Below the pieces are notes generated by a model that saw only the letters and a list, made by a program, of their open reading frames with translations, did no database searches and was not told where the DNA came from. This document shows, piece after piece, positions 1 to 6,339 of a DNA stretch of 9,522 nt. The position numbers and the translations under genes are program-made. Source of the DNA: Verrucomicrobiales bacterium (GTDB lineage Bacteria; Verrucomicrobiota; Verrucomicrobiia; Limisphaerales; SXQI01); NCBI GenBank assembly GCA_005793025.1, contig SXQI01000279.1, forward strand, positions 1 through 9,522. The letters run 5' to 3'. Numbering within the stretch: position 1 is the stretch's first letter; every line of letters begins with the position of its first letter.

Positions 1-1376
1 AAGGGGAAATTGGTGATGGATCCATTCCCAGTCGCGAACAAGATTAAATTGCAACCTGATGCGACTTGGCCCGAGATGCTTTCCAAATCGTTACCCGGAC
101 TGTTCATGAAATAAAAGCCAGGTTCGGTCATGGGTTCTGCAAAATCAATCACCTGATCCAAGCGCACGGATGGGTCACGTTTACGGGCGGCACCAATCGA
201 TTTGATGGATATGTTGTAGAGGCCTCGGAAGAGGTTTCCTCCGGAAGGATTGCCTTCGGCACTATGCCCATGGCGGCGTGCCCATAACTGGAATTGATCC
301 CGGTGACGCAAGAATGCCTCTACTGTCGATAGATCCCTGACGTTGCTCAGAATATCTGGTTCCGCACCGATGAGTTCATCGGTCTCGCATAAGTTGGCGA
401 TGCCTCCGTGGCGGAGGGTCTCCTTGGCGATCCAACCGATCAGCGGATTAGCCGAGATGCCGTTGAAAGCGTCCGATCCGCCACACTGCAAACCTATCTT
501 CAGATGTTGGATCGGGACCGAGGAGCGTTGGCACGCGTTCGCAAGGGGAAGGAGTGAAGTCACCGCCTGTAATGCTCGGTCTATTCCTTGGCTGGAGTCG
601 GCATTGAGTGTGAGGAAATGGTGCGGAATAGAATCGAGATAATTGTTCCCTTGTGTGAGCGATTTGATGAGGTTGAAATTCGTCAACGGTTCATCACCCA
701 GATCTAGGGAAACGAAAGCAGCCACGTTGGAGTTGGTGAGGAAACCCTCCAACGTGCGAAGGGTGATCTCAAAATTATTTGGGCGATGCGGACCTGCAGC
801 TTCAGTATGCGCGATTGCGACAACACCATCGATGTTTGAAAATTCTCGACGGATGTTTGAAAAATGTTGGGCAACGATTCGAGCGTGGCTTGCGGTTCGA
901 GCCGTGGTGCCGAGAACGACAACATAATTTCGTGTTCCGGCTCCCCGCGCTCTGGGTCGAAGGAACCCTTGAAAAGTCCGAGGAATCTCAGATCTTCCTA
1001 CTTGGCGACCCGGTTGAAACGCGCTTGGGTCGAATCGGAAGGGTTCCCAATGGTCATCAAAATTCGGAACCACCGGAAGAGTAAAACCCACTTGCCGTTG
1101 TGCGAGAGTGAGAAGGATTTTCTCATTGCACAGGTAGTCCCCAGGCAAAATTTCGGATCGAGCTAGTCCGAAAGGCAGTCCCCAAGAGAGAATCGGGTCG
1201 CCTGAATGGATACGGCGGGTAGCAACGCGGTGGCCTTCGAGGATGGTGAACGGAAGAATTACTTCACTTGAGCACAATTGAATCCGCTCCCCAGCCTCTA
1301 GGCGACGGAGCGCGATCGCCGCGTTGTCGTCGGGTGCTGGCACTAGGGCGAAGTTTCGCATGTGTAGGGGTCTCAT
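1..1376 (-). CDS. UxaA-family altronate/galactarate dehydratase-like protein, 3' end cut by window edge
   Basis: The reverse strand reads open without a stop for 458 codons from ATG 1376 to the window edge; E. coli UxaA is about 495 residues, so only the C-terminus is missing. Family members dehydrate sugar acids such as D-altronate in the cytoplasm during hexuronate breakdown. Residues about 15-90 match the N-terminal SAF domain (DDNAAIALRRLEAGE, then a GH near 48-49). The catalytic-domain hallmarks GLQCGGSD (295-302), ISANPLIG (307-314), NPSGGN (376-381), SPGND (426-430) and ASGCNLILFATG (439-450) are present. Four cysteine motifs of the family are changed: HTEAAG (190-195) where E. coli has HTYGCS, LGDE (226-229) for LGCE, IGAARK (394-399) for LGCTQK, and TTARTA (157-162) for TVGCVN. 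This suggests a divergent paralogue with altered chemistry. ATG 1361 is an alternative start; neither has a clear ribosome-binding site. Family assignment is firm; the substrate is unknown. Confidence 0.85.
   Translation of the reverse strand, partial: MRPLHMRNFALVPAPDDNAAIALRRLEAGERIQLCSSEVILPFTILEGHRVATRRIHSGDPILSWGLPFGLARSEILPGDYLCNEKILLTLAQRQVGFTLPVVPNFDDHWEPFRFDPSAFQPGRQVGRSEIPRTFQGFLRPRARGAGTRNYVVVLGTTARTASHARIVAQHFSNIRREFSNIDGVVAIAHTEAAGPHRPNNFEITLRTLEGFLTNSNVAAFVSLDLGDEPLTNFNLIKSLTQGNNYLDSIPHHFLTLNADSSQGIDRALQAVTSLLPLANACQRSSVPIQHLKIGLQCGGSDAFNGISANPLIGWIAKETLRHGGIANLCETDELIGAEPDILSNVRDLSTVEAFLRHRDQFQLWARRHGHSAEGNPSGGNLFRGLYNISIKSIGAARKRDPSVRLDQVIDFAEPMTEPGFYFMNSPGNDLESISGQVASGCNLILFATGNGSITNFP
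831..864. repeat. 12-bp direct repeat with 21-bp period inside the UxaA-like gene
   Basis: GATGTTTGAAAA occurs at 831-842 and again at 852-863, a 21-bp offset. On the coding (minus) strand this gives FSNI-RRE-FSNI at residues 173-183, an exact seven-codon period. It looks like a small in-frame duplication or chance similarity within a surface helix; it does not break the frame. Confidence 0.5.
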
Positions 1377-1510
1377 CCGCAGTCGCAATCGATTCTTGAT
1401 CCAGTCAGGCTGAGTCTCAAGCGAGGATTTATCAAAAAAAACTAGAAGATACCGGTCGGGTTCTTAGTTTTTTGGCTTTATCACAATCCACACCCTGCCA
1501 AGATTTGTGG
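1377..1510. other. divergent spacer between the UxaA-like gene and rsmD
   Basis: This 134-bp gap separates two outward-reading genes, so promoters for both must lie in or near it. I found no convincing -35/-10 pair on either strand. The visible structure is an A-tract/T-tract inverted repeat at 1436-1473, listed separately. The rsmD frame stays open upstream to a TTG at 1472 and the UxaA-like frame stays open to a TAA near 1466-1468, but family alignment favours the inner ATG starts in both cases. Confidence 0.5.
1436..1473. promoter_or_regulatory. AT-rich inverted repeat (possible leader hairpin)
   Basis: AAAAAACTA (1436-1444) plus GAA (1445-1447) can pair with TTC (1461-1463) and TAGTTTTTT (1465-1473), with one bulged T at 1464. 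A short ACC/GGG pairing is possible in the loop. The shape, with an A-run on one side and a T-run on the other, resembles a bidirectional terminator. However, it sits between two divergent genes, where no gene ends, so a 5' leader element, attenuator or protein-binding palindrome is as likely. The structure is read by eye; no folding energy was calculated. Confidence 0.35.
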
Positions 1511-2104
1511 ATGCGTGTAATCGGTGGATCTTCCGGCGGTAGGATTTTGCGTGTGCCGAAAGGCTACGATGTTCGACCTACACCCGACCTTGTGAAGCAG
1601 GCTCTGTTCAATAGTTTGGGTGATCGGGTGGTTGGGGCGAGAATATTGGAGTTGTTTGGAGGAAGCGGGGCGTTGAGCCTTGAGTCGATCAGTCGAGGGG
1701 CACTCGGTGCAGTCTGTGTGGAGCTTGCCCCACGCCATGCACGAATGATCACGCAAAACGCCGCCACAATCGGTCTCGATCCGAAATTGTTCGAGTTAAG
1801 AACCCAAGATGTTTTCGTCGCGGTTCCTCAACTCGTGTTGTTGGGACGTAAGTTCGACCTGATCCTTGCCGACCCACCTTACGGGGAGAAAAATGTCGGA
1901 AAACGATCCACATCCCCAGCGCAAAAACTTTTGGATTTGGTAGATCTACCTAGCGTCCTCACATCTGGAGGTCGTTTTTGCCTAGGTCACAGCAAACGGG
2001 ATACACTTGAAATACCCGCCTATTGGACGGAAGTGAAAGTCCTCAAGCATGGGGATTCGATCTTCAGAATTCTGGAACGCAATCTGATCCACCCTGAAAA
2101 GTGA
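1511..2104 (+). CDS. rsmD: 16S rRNA (guanine(966)-N2)-methyltransferase RsmD
   Basis: RsmD methylates N2 of G966 in 16S rRNA within the 30S subunit, using S-adenosylmethionine. The 197-residue product from ATG 1511 begins MRVIGGSSGGRIL, like the usual family N-terminus, and carries RPTPDLVKQALFN (22-34), which matches the conserved RPT...REALFN block. The SAM-binding motif I is LELFGGSGALSLES (46-59), followed by SRGA and an acidic residue at the end of the next strand (VELAPRHA, 70-77). The catalytic motif is LADPPYG (119-125). Length is normal for the family (about 180-200). A TTG at 1472 would add 13 residues that family members lack, so the inner ATG is chosen although no strong Shine-Dalgarno precedes it. 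Its TGA overlaps the GTG of the next gene by 4 bp, suggesting coupled translation. Confidence 0.9.
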   Translation: MRVIGGSSGGRILRVPKGYDVRPTPDLVKQALFNSLGDRVVGARILELFGGSGALSLESISRGALGAVCVELAPRHARMITQNAATIGLDPKLFELRTQDVFVAVPQLVLLGRKFDLILADPPYGEKNVGKRSTSPAQKLLDLVDLPSVLTSGGRFCLGHSKRDTLEIPAYWTEVKVLKHGDSIFRILERNLIHPEK

Positions 2105-3027
2105 ACTGGTTTTCTCCAACGAAACTCGTAATTCTTTTAGGAATGATTTTCCTACAGTCACTGGCTGTCACCGCCGACGGACTGCAGAAATCGTTAGAGG
2201 AGGCAGTCAGTGCGACAGTGCGCGAGTTCGAATCGAAAAACCTCCAAACTAATCAGATCGCCGTAACCTTACGGGTGTTTCGTGCGGAAAAGGAGGAACA
2301 GGCTTCGTTTCGAGGGAAAGAGTCGATCTACCCCGCGAGCGTCGTCAAACTCTTCTATCTTGTCGCAGCCCATCAGTGGATGGAAAACCAAACCATCAAA
2401 GATACCCCTGAGCTTCGCCAAGCCTTGCGTGACATGATTGTTGATTCCTCCAATGATGCGACCCATTACGTTCTCGATGTCCTAACCGATACCCAGAGCG
2501 GGCCCGAGTTGTCAGGCCCTGAAATGGCAGTCTGGATTCTCAAACGCAATGCCGTAAATCGACTCTTCTTGAAGCAAGGTTATCGTGGGATTAACGCTAA
2601 CCAGAAGCCTTGGTGTGAAGCCCCCTACGGTCGGGATCGTGTTTTTGTCGAAGGGCCACCCTCTAATCGGAATGCGCTGACAACCGACGCCGTCGCAAAG
2701 TTACTGGCGGACATTGTGGCTGGAAGATCTGCTAGTCCCAAACGTGATGGTGAGATGATGGATTTGCTTCGTCGCGACCCATTTCGTCAGACACTTGACC
2801 CTGACGATCAAGCTCACGGTTTCACAGGAGGAGCTCTGAAACCCGGAGCGAAACTTTGGTCCAAAGCAGGGTGGACAAGTAAGACACGCCACGATGCTGC
2901 GTATGTGGAACTGCCTAATGGAACCCGCATCGTCGTTGTTGTTTTTACCGTGGATCAAGCGAACGAACGAGGGATTCTGCAGGCGCTTTGTAAACGATTG
3001 TTCGAAACGTTGGACACACCGCCCTAG
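2101..3027 (+). CDS. secreted beta-lactamase-fold serine hydrolase (PF13354-like)
   Basis: This 308-residue protein starts with GTG at 2101 inside the rsmD stop (GTGA). It has a typical signal peptide: N-region lysine at K8, hydrophobic core LVILLGMIFL, probable cleavage after AVTA near residue 25, so it should act in the periplasm. The penicillin-recognising serine enzyme motifs are visible: S80-V-V-K83 (SxxK, in YPASVVKL), S116-S-N118 (SxN) and K255-A-G257 (KxG, in WSKAGWTS), followed by a C-terminal beta strand and helix. No ExxLN-type general base, Glu166 of class A enzymes, is evident about 35 residues after the SxN. The SxN-to-KxG spacing is also longer than in class A beta-lactamases (139 versus roughly 104 residues). 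A D-Ala peptidase/esterase-like or uncharacterised hydrolase is therefore more likely than a resistance beta-lactamase. The substrate cannot be told from sequence. Confidence 0.8.
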   Translation: MNWFSPTKLVILLGMIFLQSLAVTADGLQKSLEEAVSATVREFESKNLQTNQIAVTLRVFRAEKEEQASFRGKESIYPASVVKLFYLVAAHQWMENQTIKDTPELRQALRDMIVDSSNDATHYVLDVLTDTQSGPELSGPEMAVWILKRNAVNRLFLKQGYRGINANQKPWCEAPYGRDRVFVEGPPSNRNALTTDAVAKLLADIVAGRSASPKRDGEMMDLLRRDPFRQTLDPDDQAHGFTGGALKPGAKLWSKAGWTSKTRHDAAYVELPNGTRIVVVVFTVDQANERGILQALCKRLFETLDTPP

Positions 3028-3048
3028 GAATTCGCGCTTGGTTTTGCG

Positions 3049-3087
3049 TTGACCGGAAGCACACGACGTGGTTGCTTTCGGCGTCAA
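3049..3087 (+). terminator. imperfect hairpin after the serine hydrolase gene (weak terminator candidate)
   Basis: TTGAC (3049-3053) pairs with GTCAA (3083-3087), and GGAAGCA (3055-3061) largely pairs with TGCTTTC (3073-3079), with bulges around 3080-3082 and an 11-nt loop. A short pyrimidine stretch, TCTTTCT, follows instead of a clean U-run. It lies 22 bp after the hydrolase stop and 23 bp before the DUF805 start, so it may partly separate the two genes. Folding was judged by eye. Confidence 0.3.
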
Positions 3088-3110
3088 TCTTTCTGAAATA
3101 AACGAATAAT

Positions 3111-3464
3111 ATGAATTGGTATCTTGGAGTATTGAAGAAATATGCGGTGTTCGACGGAAGAGCTCGAAGGAAAGAGTATTGGATGTACTCTCTGTTTAAC
3201 CTGATTGTTTATTGTGCGGTGTTAATCGTTGACGGGGTGCTGGGGTTGAGTGGGATTTTGGATATCCTATTCATCCTAGCTACGATCATCCCCGGCCTAG
3301 CTGTTAGCGTTCGACGTCTGCATGACATCGGGAAAAGCGGTTTCTGGTTTTTGCTCCTCCTCATCCCAATCATTGGGGCGGTCACGCTCCTGTTTTTCGC
3401 TTGTAAGGATAGTCAACCCGGAAACAACGAGTTTGGAGCTAATCCGAAGGAAAACTTCGCCTAA
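3111..3464 (+). CDS. DUF805 family inner-membrane protein
   Basis: The 117-residue protein has the layout of DUF805 (YhaH/YhaI-like) proteins, whose biochemical role is not established. The signature pieces are FDGRARRKEYW (14-24), VRRLHDIGKSGFW (67-79) and a C-terminal GNNEFGANP (104-112). Hydrophobic segments at about 25-46, 48-66 and 78-97 suggest three to four membrane passes. The start ATG at 3111 follows an AT-rich stretch with no Shine-Dalgarno. The gene reads in the same direction as rsmD and the serine hydrolase, but is separated from them by 83 bp and a possible hairpin. Its TAA (3462-3464) overlaps the TAG of the convergent murJ gene (3461-3463), so no intergenic terminator separates the two transcripts. 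Confidence 0.85.
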   Translation: MNWYLGVLKKYAVFDGRARRKEYWMYSLFNLIVYCAVLIVDGVLGLSGILDILFILATIIPGLAVSVRRLHDIGKSGFWFLLLLIPIIGAVTLLFFACKDSQPGNNEFGANPKENFA

Positions 3465-5047
3465 GATTTAGCCTGACGTCGATATCGCTCGAGAATCGAG
3501 TCGAGAACTTCAATCGCTTGAGGAACTCTTAGCCACCTGAGCAAGGCGAAATAAACCCCCGTAGCGAGGAGAATCGAGAGGAACACGGTGGTCAAACGTG
3601 CTGGCAATGTTGCGATTCCTAAACAGGTCTCGCAACCCCAAGCAGTCACCCATGCCACGATTCCCGCAAGGGTGGCGCAGGTCAGCATTTGGCCCAGTTG
3701 GGGAAGCAACTCTTTGAATGTCAGTTTGGGTAGTTTCCTGCGCAATGCATAGATCAGCAGATAGACGTTGAACGTGCCGCTTAGCGTGTTTGCAACCCCC
3801 ATCCCACCTTGTTGGAATGTGGGGATGAGGATGACGCCGAAAATGATGTTGAGAACCAAGCACACACTGCTGATTTTCATGGGGGTTTTCGTATCACCCA
3901 GCGCATAAAAAGCGCGTGCGGTCACATTGTTGAGAGAGAAAGCAATCAATCCCGGAGCAAGACAGGCCAAGGCGATGCCGGAGCGGTAGGTATCCATGGC
4001 AGTGAATTTTCCACGTTCAAACAGCAAGCGCACCATCGGTTCCGCCAACACTAACAGGAGCATGGCGGCCAGTAGATTGATTAGGAACAGGTAGCCCACT
4101 CCTTGGGTCAGGGTGCTACGGAATTCAGAGTATTTTTTCTCAGAAGCAAACCCAGAGAGCGTTGGGAGTAGGTAGGTGGCAAGGGAGATTCCAAAGATTC
4201 CTTGAGGAAATTCCATCAATCGAACGGCCGCATCGAAAGCAGCAATAATTGAGTTATCGGTTCGCCAAGCGATGGCTTGTGTAATCACGACGTTTAGTTG
4301 AAAGGCGGCCACACCCATCATGCCGGGGATCATATTGCGAACCACCTCGGTGACCGTGGGATCCTTCCATGGGCTAACCCAACGCAGCCGGAAACCTTCT
4401 CTGTAAAGCGTCGGCAGTTGATAGGCTGCTTGCACAATCCCAGCGATCACTACTGCGCCGGCAAGGACATAAATGTGTTCCCTGAGATTATTGCCAATAA
4501 AGGGTGCCACACAGAGAACGGTAATGATCAACACAACGTTCAGGAGGACCGATCCCATCGCCGGGACAAAAAAGTGTCCACGCGCATTGAGCATTCCCAT
4601 GAACACGGCCGCCATGCAAATGAACAACAGGTAAGGGAACATGAGACGCGATAAGCTCAGCATGAACTCGGTATTCGGTCGCACGATGGAGGTCATCCCA
4701 GAGTTACCCATCCAAATCGCAGCGGTCAGACCCAGCATCACTACGCCAACAATGATGCAGGAAACCACCACGAGACCTGAGATGACCGCGTTTGCTGAAC
4801 GCCACATCTCAGATTCGGTAGAGTTTTTCTCCTTATCCTTGAAAATCGGGATGAAAGCCGCAGTCAACGCACCTTCCCCCAAGAGCCGTCGGAAAAGATT
4901 CGGGAGCATCAATGCCAGTCGAAAGGCACCCGCCTCGGCACCTGCCCCCATGAAGGAGGTGTATACCATTTCTCGCACTAACCCTAAGATTCGGCTGAGA
5001 AACGTGGCGATTCCCATTGCTCCAGCGGACTTGAGCATTCTAGACAT
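3461..5047 (-). CDS. murJ: lipid II flippase MurJ (MviN)
   Basis: MurJ moves lipid-linked peptidoglycan precursor (lipid II) across the inner membrane; it is a MOP-superfamily protein with 14 membrane segments. From ATG 5047 the product has 528 residues beginning MSRMLKSAGAMGIATFLSRI. Family hallmarks are SRILGLVRE (18-26), LPNLFRRLLGEGAL (48-61) and RLMEFPQGIFG (276-286), plus alternating hydrophobic helices to the end. Counterparts of E. coli R18, R24, R52 and R270 are present as R19, R25, R53 and R276. E. coli D39 corresponds to G40, which is unusual. The frame extends upstream to 5110, but M at 5047 matches the family N-terminus and has GAGGA at 5056-5060, 8 nt upstream, inside folA. This start overlaps the folA stop by 8 bp, so translation is probably coupled. 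It is the last gene of the minus-strand cluster. Confidence 0.93.
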   Translation of the reverse strand: MSRMLKSAGAMGIATFLSRILGLVREMVYTSFMGAGAEAGAFRLALMLPNLFRRLLGEGALTAAFIPIFKDKEKNSTESEMWRSANAVISGLVVVSCIIVGVVMLGLTAAIWMGNSGMTSIVRPNTEFMLSLSRLMFPYLLFICMAAVFMGMLNARGHFFVPAMGSVLLNVVLIITVLCVAPFIGNNLREHIYVLAGAVVIAGIVQAAYQLPTLYREGFRLRWVSPWKDPTVTEVVRNMIPGMMGVAAFQLNVVITQAIAWRTDNSIIAAFDAAVRLMEFPQGIFGISLATYLLPTLSGFASEKKYSEFRSTLTQGVGYLFLINLLAAMLLLVLAEPMVRLLFERGKFTAMDTYRSGIALACLAPGLIAFSLNNVTARAFYALGDTKTPMKISSVCLVLNIIFGVILIPTFQQGGMGVANTLSGTFNVYLLIYALRRKLPKLTFKELLPQLGQMLTCATLAGIVAWVTAWGCETCLGIATLPARLTTVFLSILLATGVYFALLRWLRVPQAIEVLDSILERYRRQAKS

Positions 5048-5525
5048 GCGGGAGTTCCTCAGGTCGGGTTTGACGATAGTGAAGGATGAAAAAATCTGTT
5101 GTGTCGGCAAGGACGGCTACTTTTTCGAAACGGTTTTCGAAGGCGGGAAAAAATGTGTCCCCTTCAACTTTTTTCTTCAGCAGAGTGAGATACAGATCCG
5201 AACAGTATGGAAGGAGTTGTGAATAGATTTCAGCACCACCGCAGACAAACACTTCTCGATCCTCATGTGCCCAATCGTGGCTGCGCCAATCCGCAATCGT
5301 CTTTACTCCCGAAAAAATGAAACCTTTGCGGCTCAGAAGAAGGGTTGTGCGATTGGGGAGTGGGCGACCAATCGATTCAAAGGTTCGTCGGCCCATGAGC
5401 AAAACTTGGCCGGTAGTTTTTTGTTTGAACCATTTGAAATCCTCCGGCAAATGCCAAGGGATTCGGTTACCGCAGCCGATTACACGGTTCTCGGACATCG
5501 CAGCAATAGCTTGGAAAAATTTCAC
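5040..5525 (-). CDS. folA: dihydrofolate reductase
   Basis: DHFR reduces dihydrofolate to tetrahydrofolate with NADPH in the cytoplasm. The chosen GTG start gives 161 residues beginning MKFFQAIAAMSENRVIG, very like typical DHFR N-termini. Substrate-pocket residues are present: IPWHLPEDFKWFK (22-34) contains W24 and the catalytic acid D29 (E. coli W22 and D27). The NADPH site is seen in LLMGRRTFESIGRPLP and in VFVCGGAEIY with its GG pair. YLTLL and VEGDTFFP match the E. coli YLTHI and VEGDTHFP blocks. The frame also allows a TTG start at 5537, four codons earlier; neither start has a clear ribosome-binding site, so the exact start is uncertain. The gene lies directly after thyA (19 bp to the GTG, 7 bp to the TTG) and overlaps murJ. 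The thyA-folA pairing fits its role, since ThyA produces the dihydrofolate that DHFR recycles. Confidence 0.92.
   Translation of the reverse strand: MKFFQAIAAMSENRVIGCGNRIPWHLPEDFKWFKQKTTGQVLLMGRRTFESIGRPLPNRTTLLLSRKGFIFSGVKTIADWRSHDWAHEDREVFVCGGAEIYSQLLPYCSDLYLTLLKKKVEGDTFFPAFENRFEKVAVLADTTDFFILHYRQTRPEELPHV
5056..5060 (-). promoter_or_regulatory. ribosome-binding site deciding the murJ start
   Basis: GAGGA on the minus strand lies 8 nt before ATG 5047. Most other starts in this window lack a clear Shine-Dalgarno, so this site supports the shorter murJ over the frame's upstream ATG at 5110. It lies within the last codons of folA. Confidence 0.6.
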
Positions 5526-5544
5526 AGACGAAAACAAAGAAAAG

Positions 5545-6339
5545 TCAGACCGCGATAGGTGCCTTGATCGCTGGGTAGGGATCGTAGCTGGTTAGAGTGA
5601 AATCCTCAAATCGGAAGTCGTGGATGTCGCGAATCGCCGGATTGAGAGTCATAATCGGCAAAGAGTGAGGTTCACGACTGAGTTGCAATCGTGCCTGCTC
5701 GAGATGGTTGCTGTAAAGATGCAGGTCACCGAACGTGTGGACGAAAGTCCCCGGTTTCAAACCGCATACTTGCGCGACCATGAGAGTGAGGATGGCGTAG
5801 GACGCGATGTTAAATGGCACCCCGAGAAATAAATCCGCACTGCGTTGGTAAAGTTGGCAACTTAACTCGCCTTCCTGCACATAAAATTGGAACAGAGCAT
5901 GACACGGCGGCAACGCCATCTGTTCGATCTCTCCTACGTTCCACGCGCTGACAATATGACGGCGGCTATCAGGATTCTTTTTGATTTGTGCGATGGTTTG
6001 GTCAATCTGATGAATTGTGCGACCATCCATGGTCCGCCAGTCACACCATTGGGCTCCGTAAACTCTTCCCAGATTCCCTTGTTCATCTGCCCATTCGTCC
6101 CAAATGCTGACGCCGTTTTCCTTTAAAAATCGGATGTTGGTTTCACCGCGCAAAAACCAAAGCAGCTCATAAATGATCGATTTGAGATGCACCTTTTTGG
6201 TTGTCACCAACGGAAACCCCTCATTGAGTGGGAACCGGGCCTGAGCACCAAAAATGGAGAAGGTGCCAGTACCCGTGCGGTCGCCTTTGTATTTCCCCTG
6301 ATCCAAAACCAAACGAAGGAGATCGTGATAGGCCTTCAT
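5545..6339 (-). CDS. thyA: thymidylate synthase
   Basis: ThyA converts dUMP to dTMP with methylene-tetrahydrofolate, releasing dihydrofolate. The 264-residue product has exactly the E. coli ThyA length, and its key residues fall at the same numbers: R21, E58, R126-R127, nucleophile C146 in LPPCHALFQF, D169, N177, and H207 with Y209 in DLHLYSNH. The C-terminus IKAPIAV matches the closing loop of the family. ATG 6339 overlaps the stop of the upstream GH-GT2 gene in an ATGA junction. No independent Shine-Dalgarno is visible, so translation probably depends on the upstream gene. folA follows closely. All catalytic features are intact, so it should be functional. Confidence 0.97.
   Translation of the reverse strand: MKAYHDLLRLVLDQGKYKGDRTGTGTFSIFGAQARFPLNEGFPLVTTKKVHLKSIIYELLWFLRGETNIRFLKENGVSIWDEWADEQGNLGRVYGAQWCDWRTMDGRTIHQIDQTIAQIKKNPDSRRHIVSAWNVGEIEQMALPPCHALFQFYVQEGELSCQLYQRSADLFLGVPFNIASYAILTLMVAQVCGLKPGTFVHTFGDLHLYSNHLEQARLQLSREPHSLPIMTLNPAIRDIHDFRFEDFTLTSYDPYPAIKAPIAV

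Noticed and set aside
343..927. Plus-strand open frames across the left 1.2 kb
   Set aside because: They lie opposite the minus-strand UxaA-like gene, which shows clear family motifs along its whole length. The plus-strand translations show no recognisable domain.
1472..1510. N-terminal extension of rsmD from TTG 1472
   Set aside because: The 13 extra residues are absent from the family and the TTG lies inside the A/T palindrome; MRVIGG at 1511 is the normal start.
2101..3027. Antibiotic-resistance beta-lactamase
   Set aside because: The fold motifs are present, but the class A general-base glutamate and spacing do not fit, and the context is housekeeping rather than mobile.
5048..5110. N-terminal extension of murJ from ATG 5110
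   Set aside because: It would add 21 residues not seen in MurJ and overlap folA by 71 bp, while ATG 5047 has a good ribosome-binding site.
4641..5222. 193-codon plus-strand frame opposite murJ and folA
   Set aside because: It is antisense to two strongly conserved genes and its translation shows no domain or membrane pattern; it is best explained as a shadow frame.
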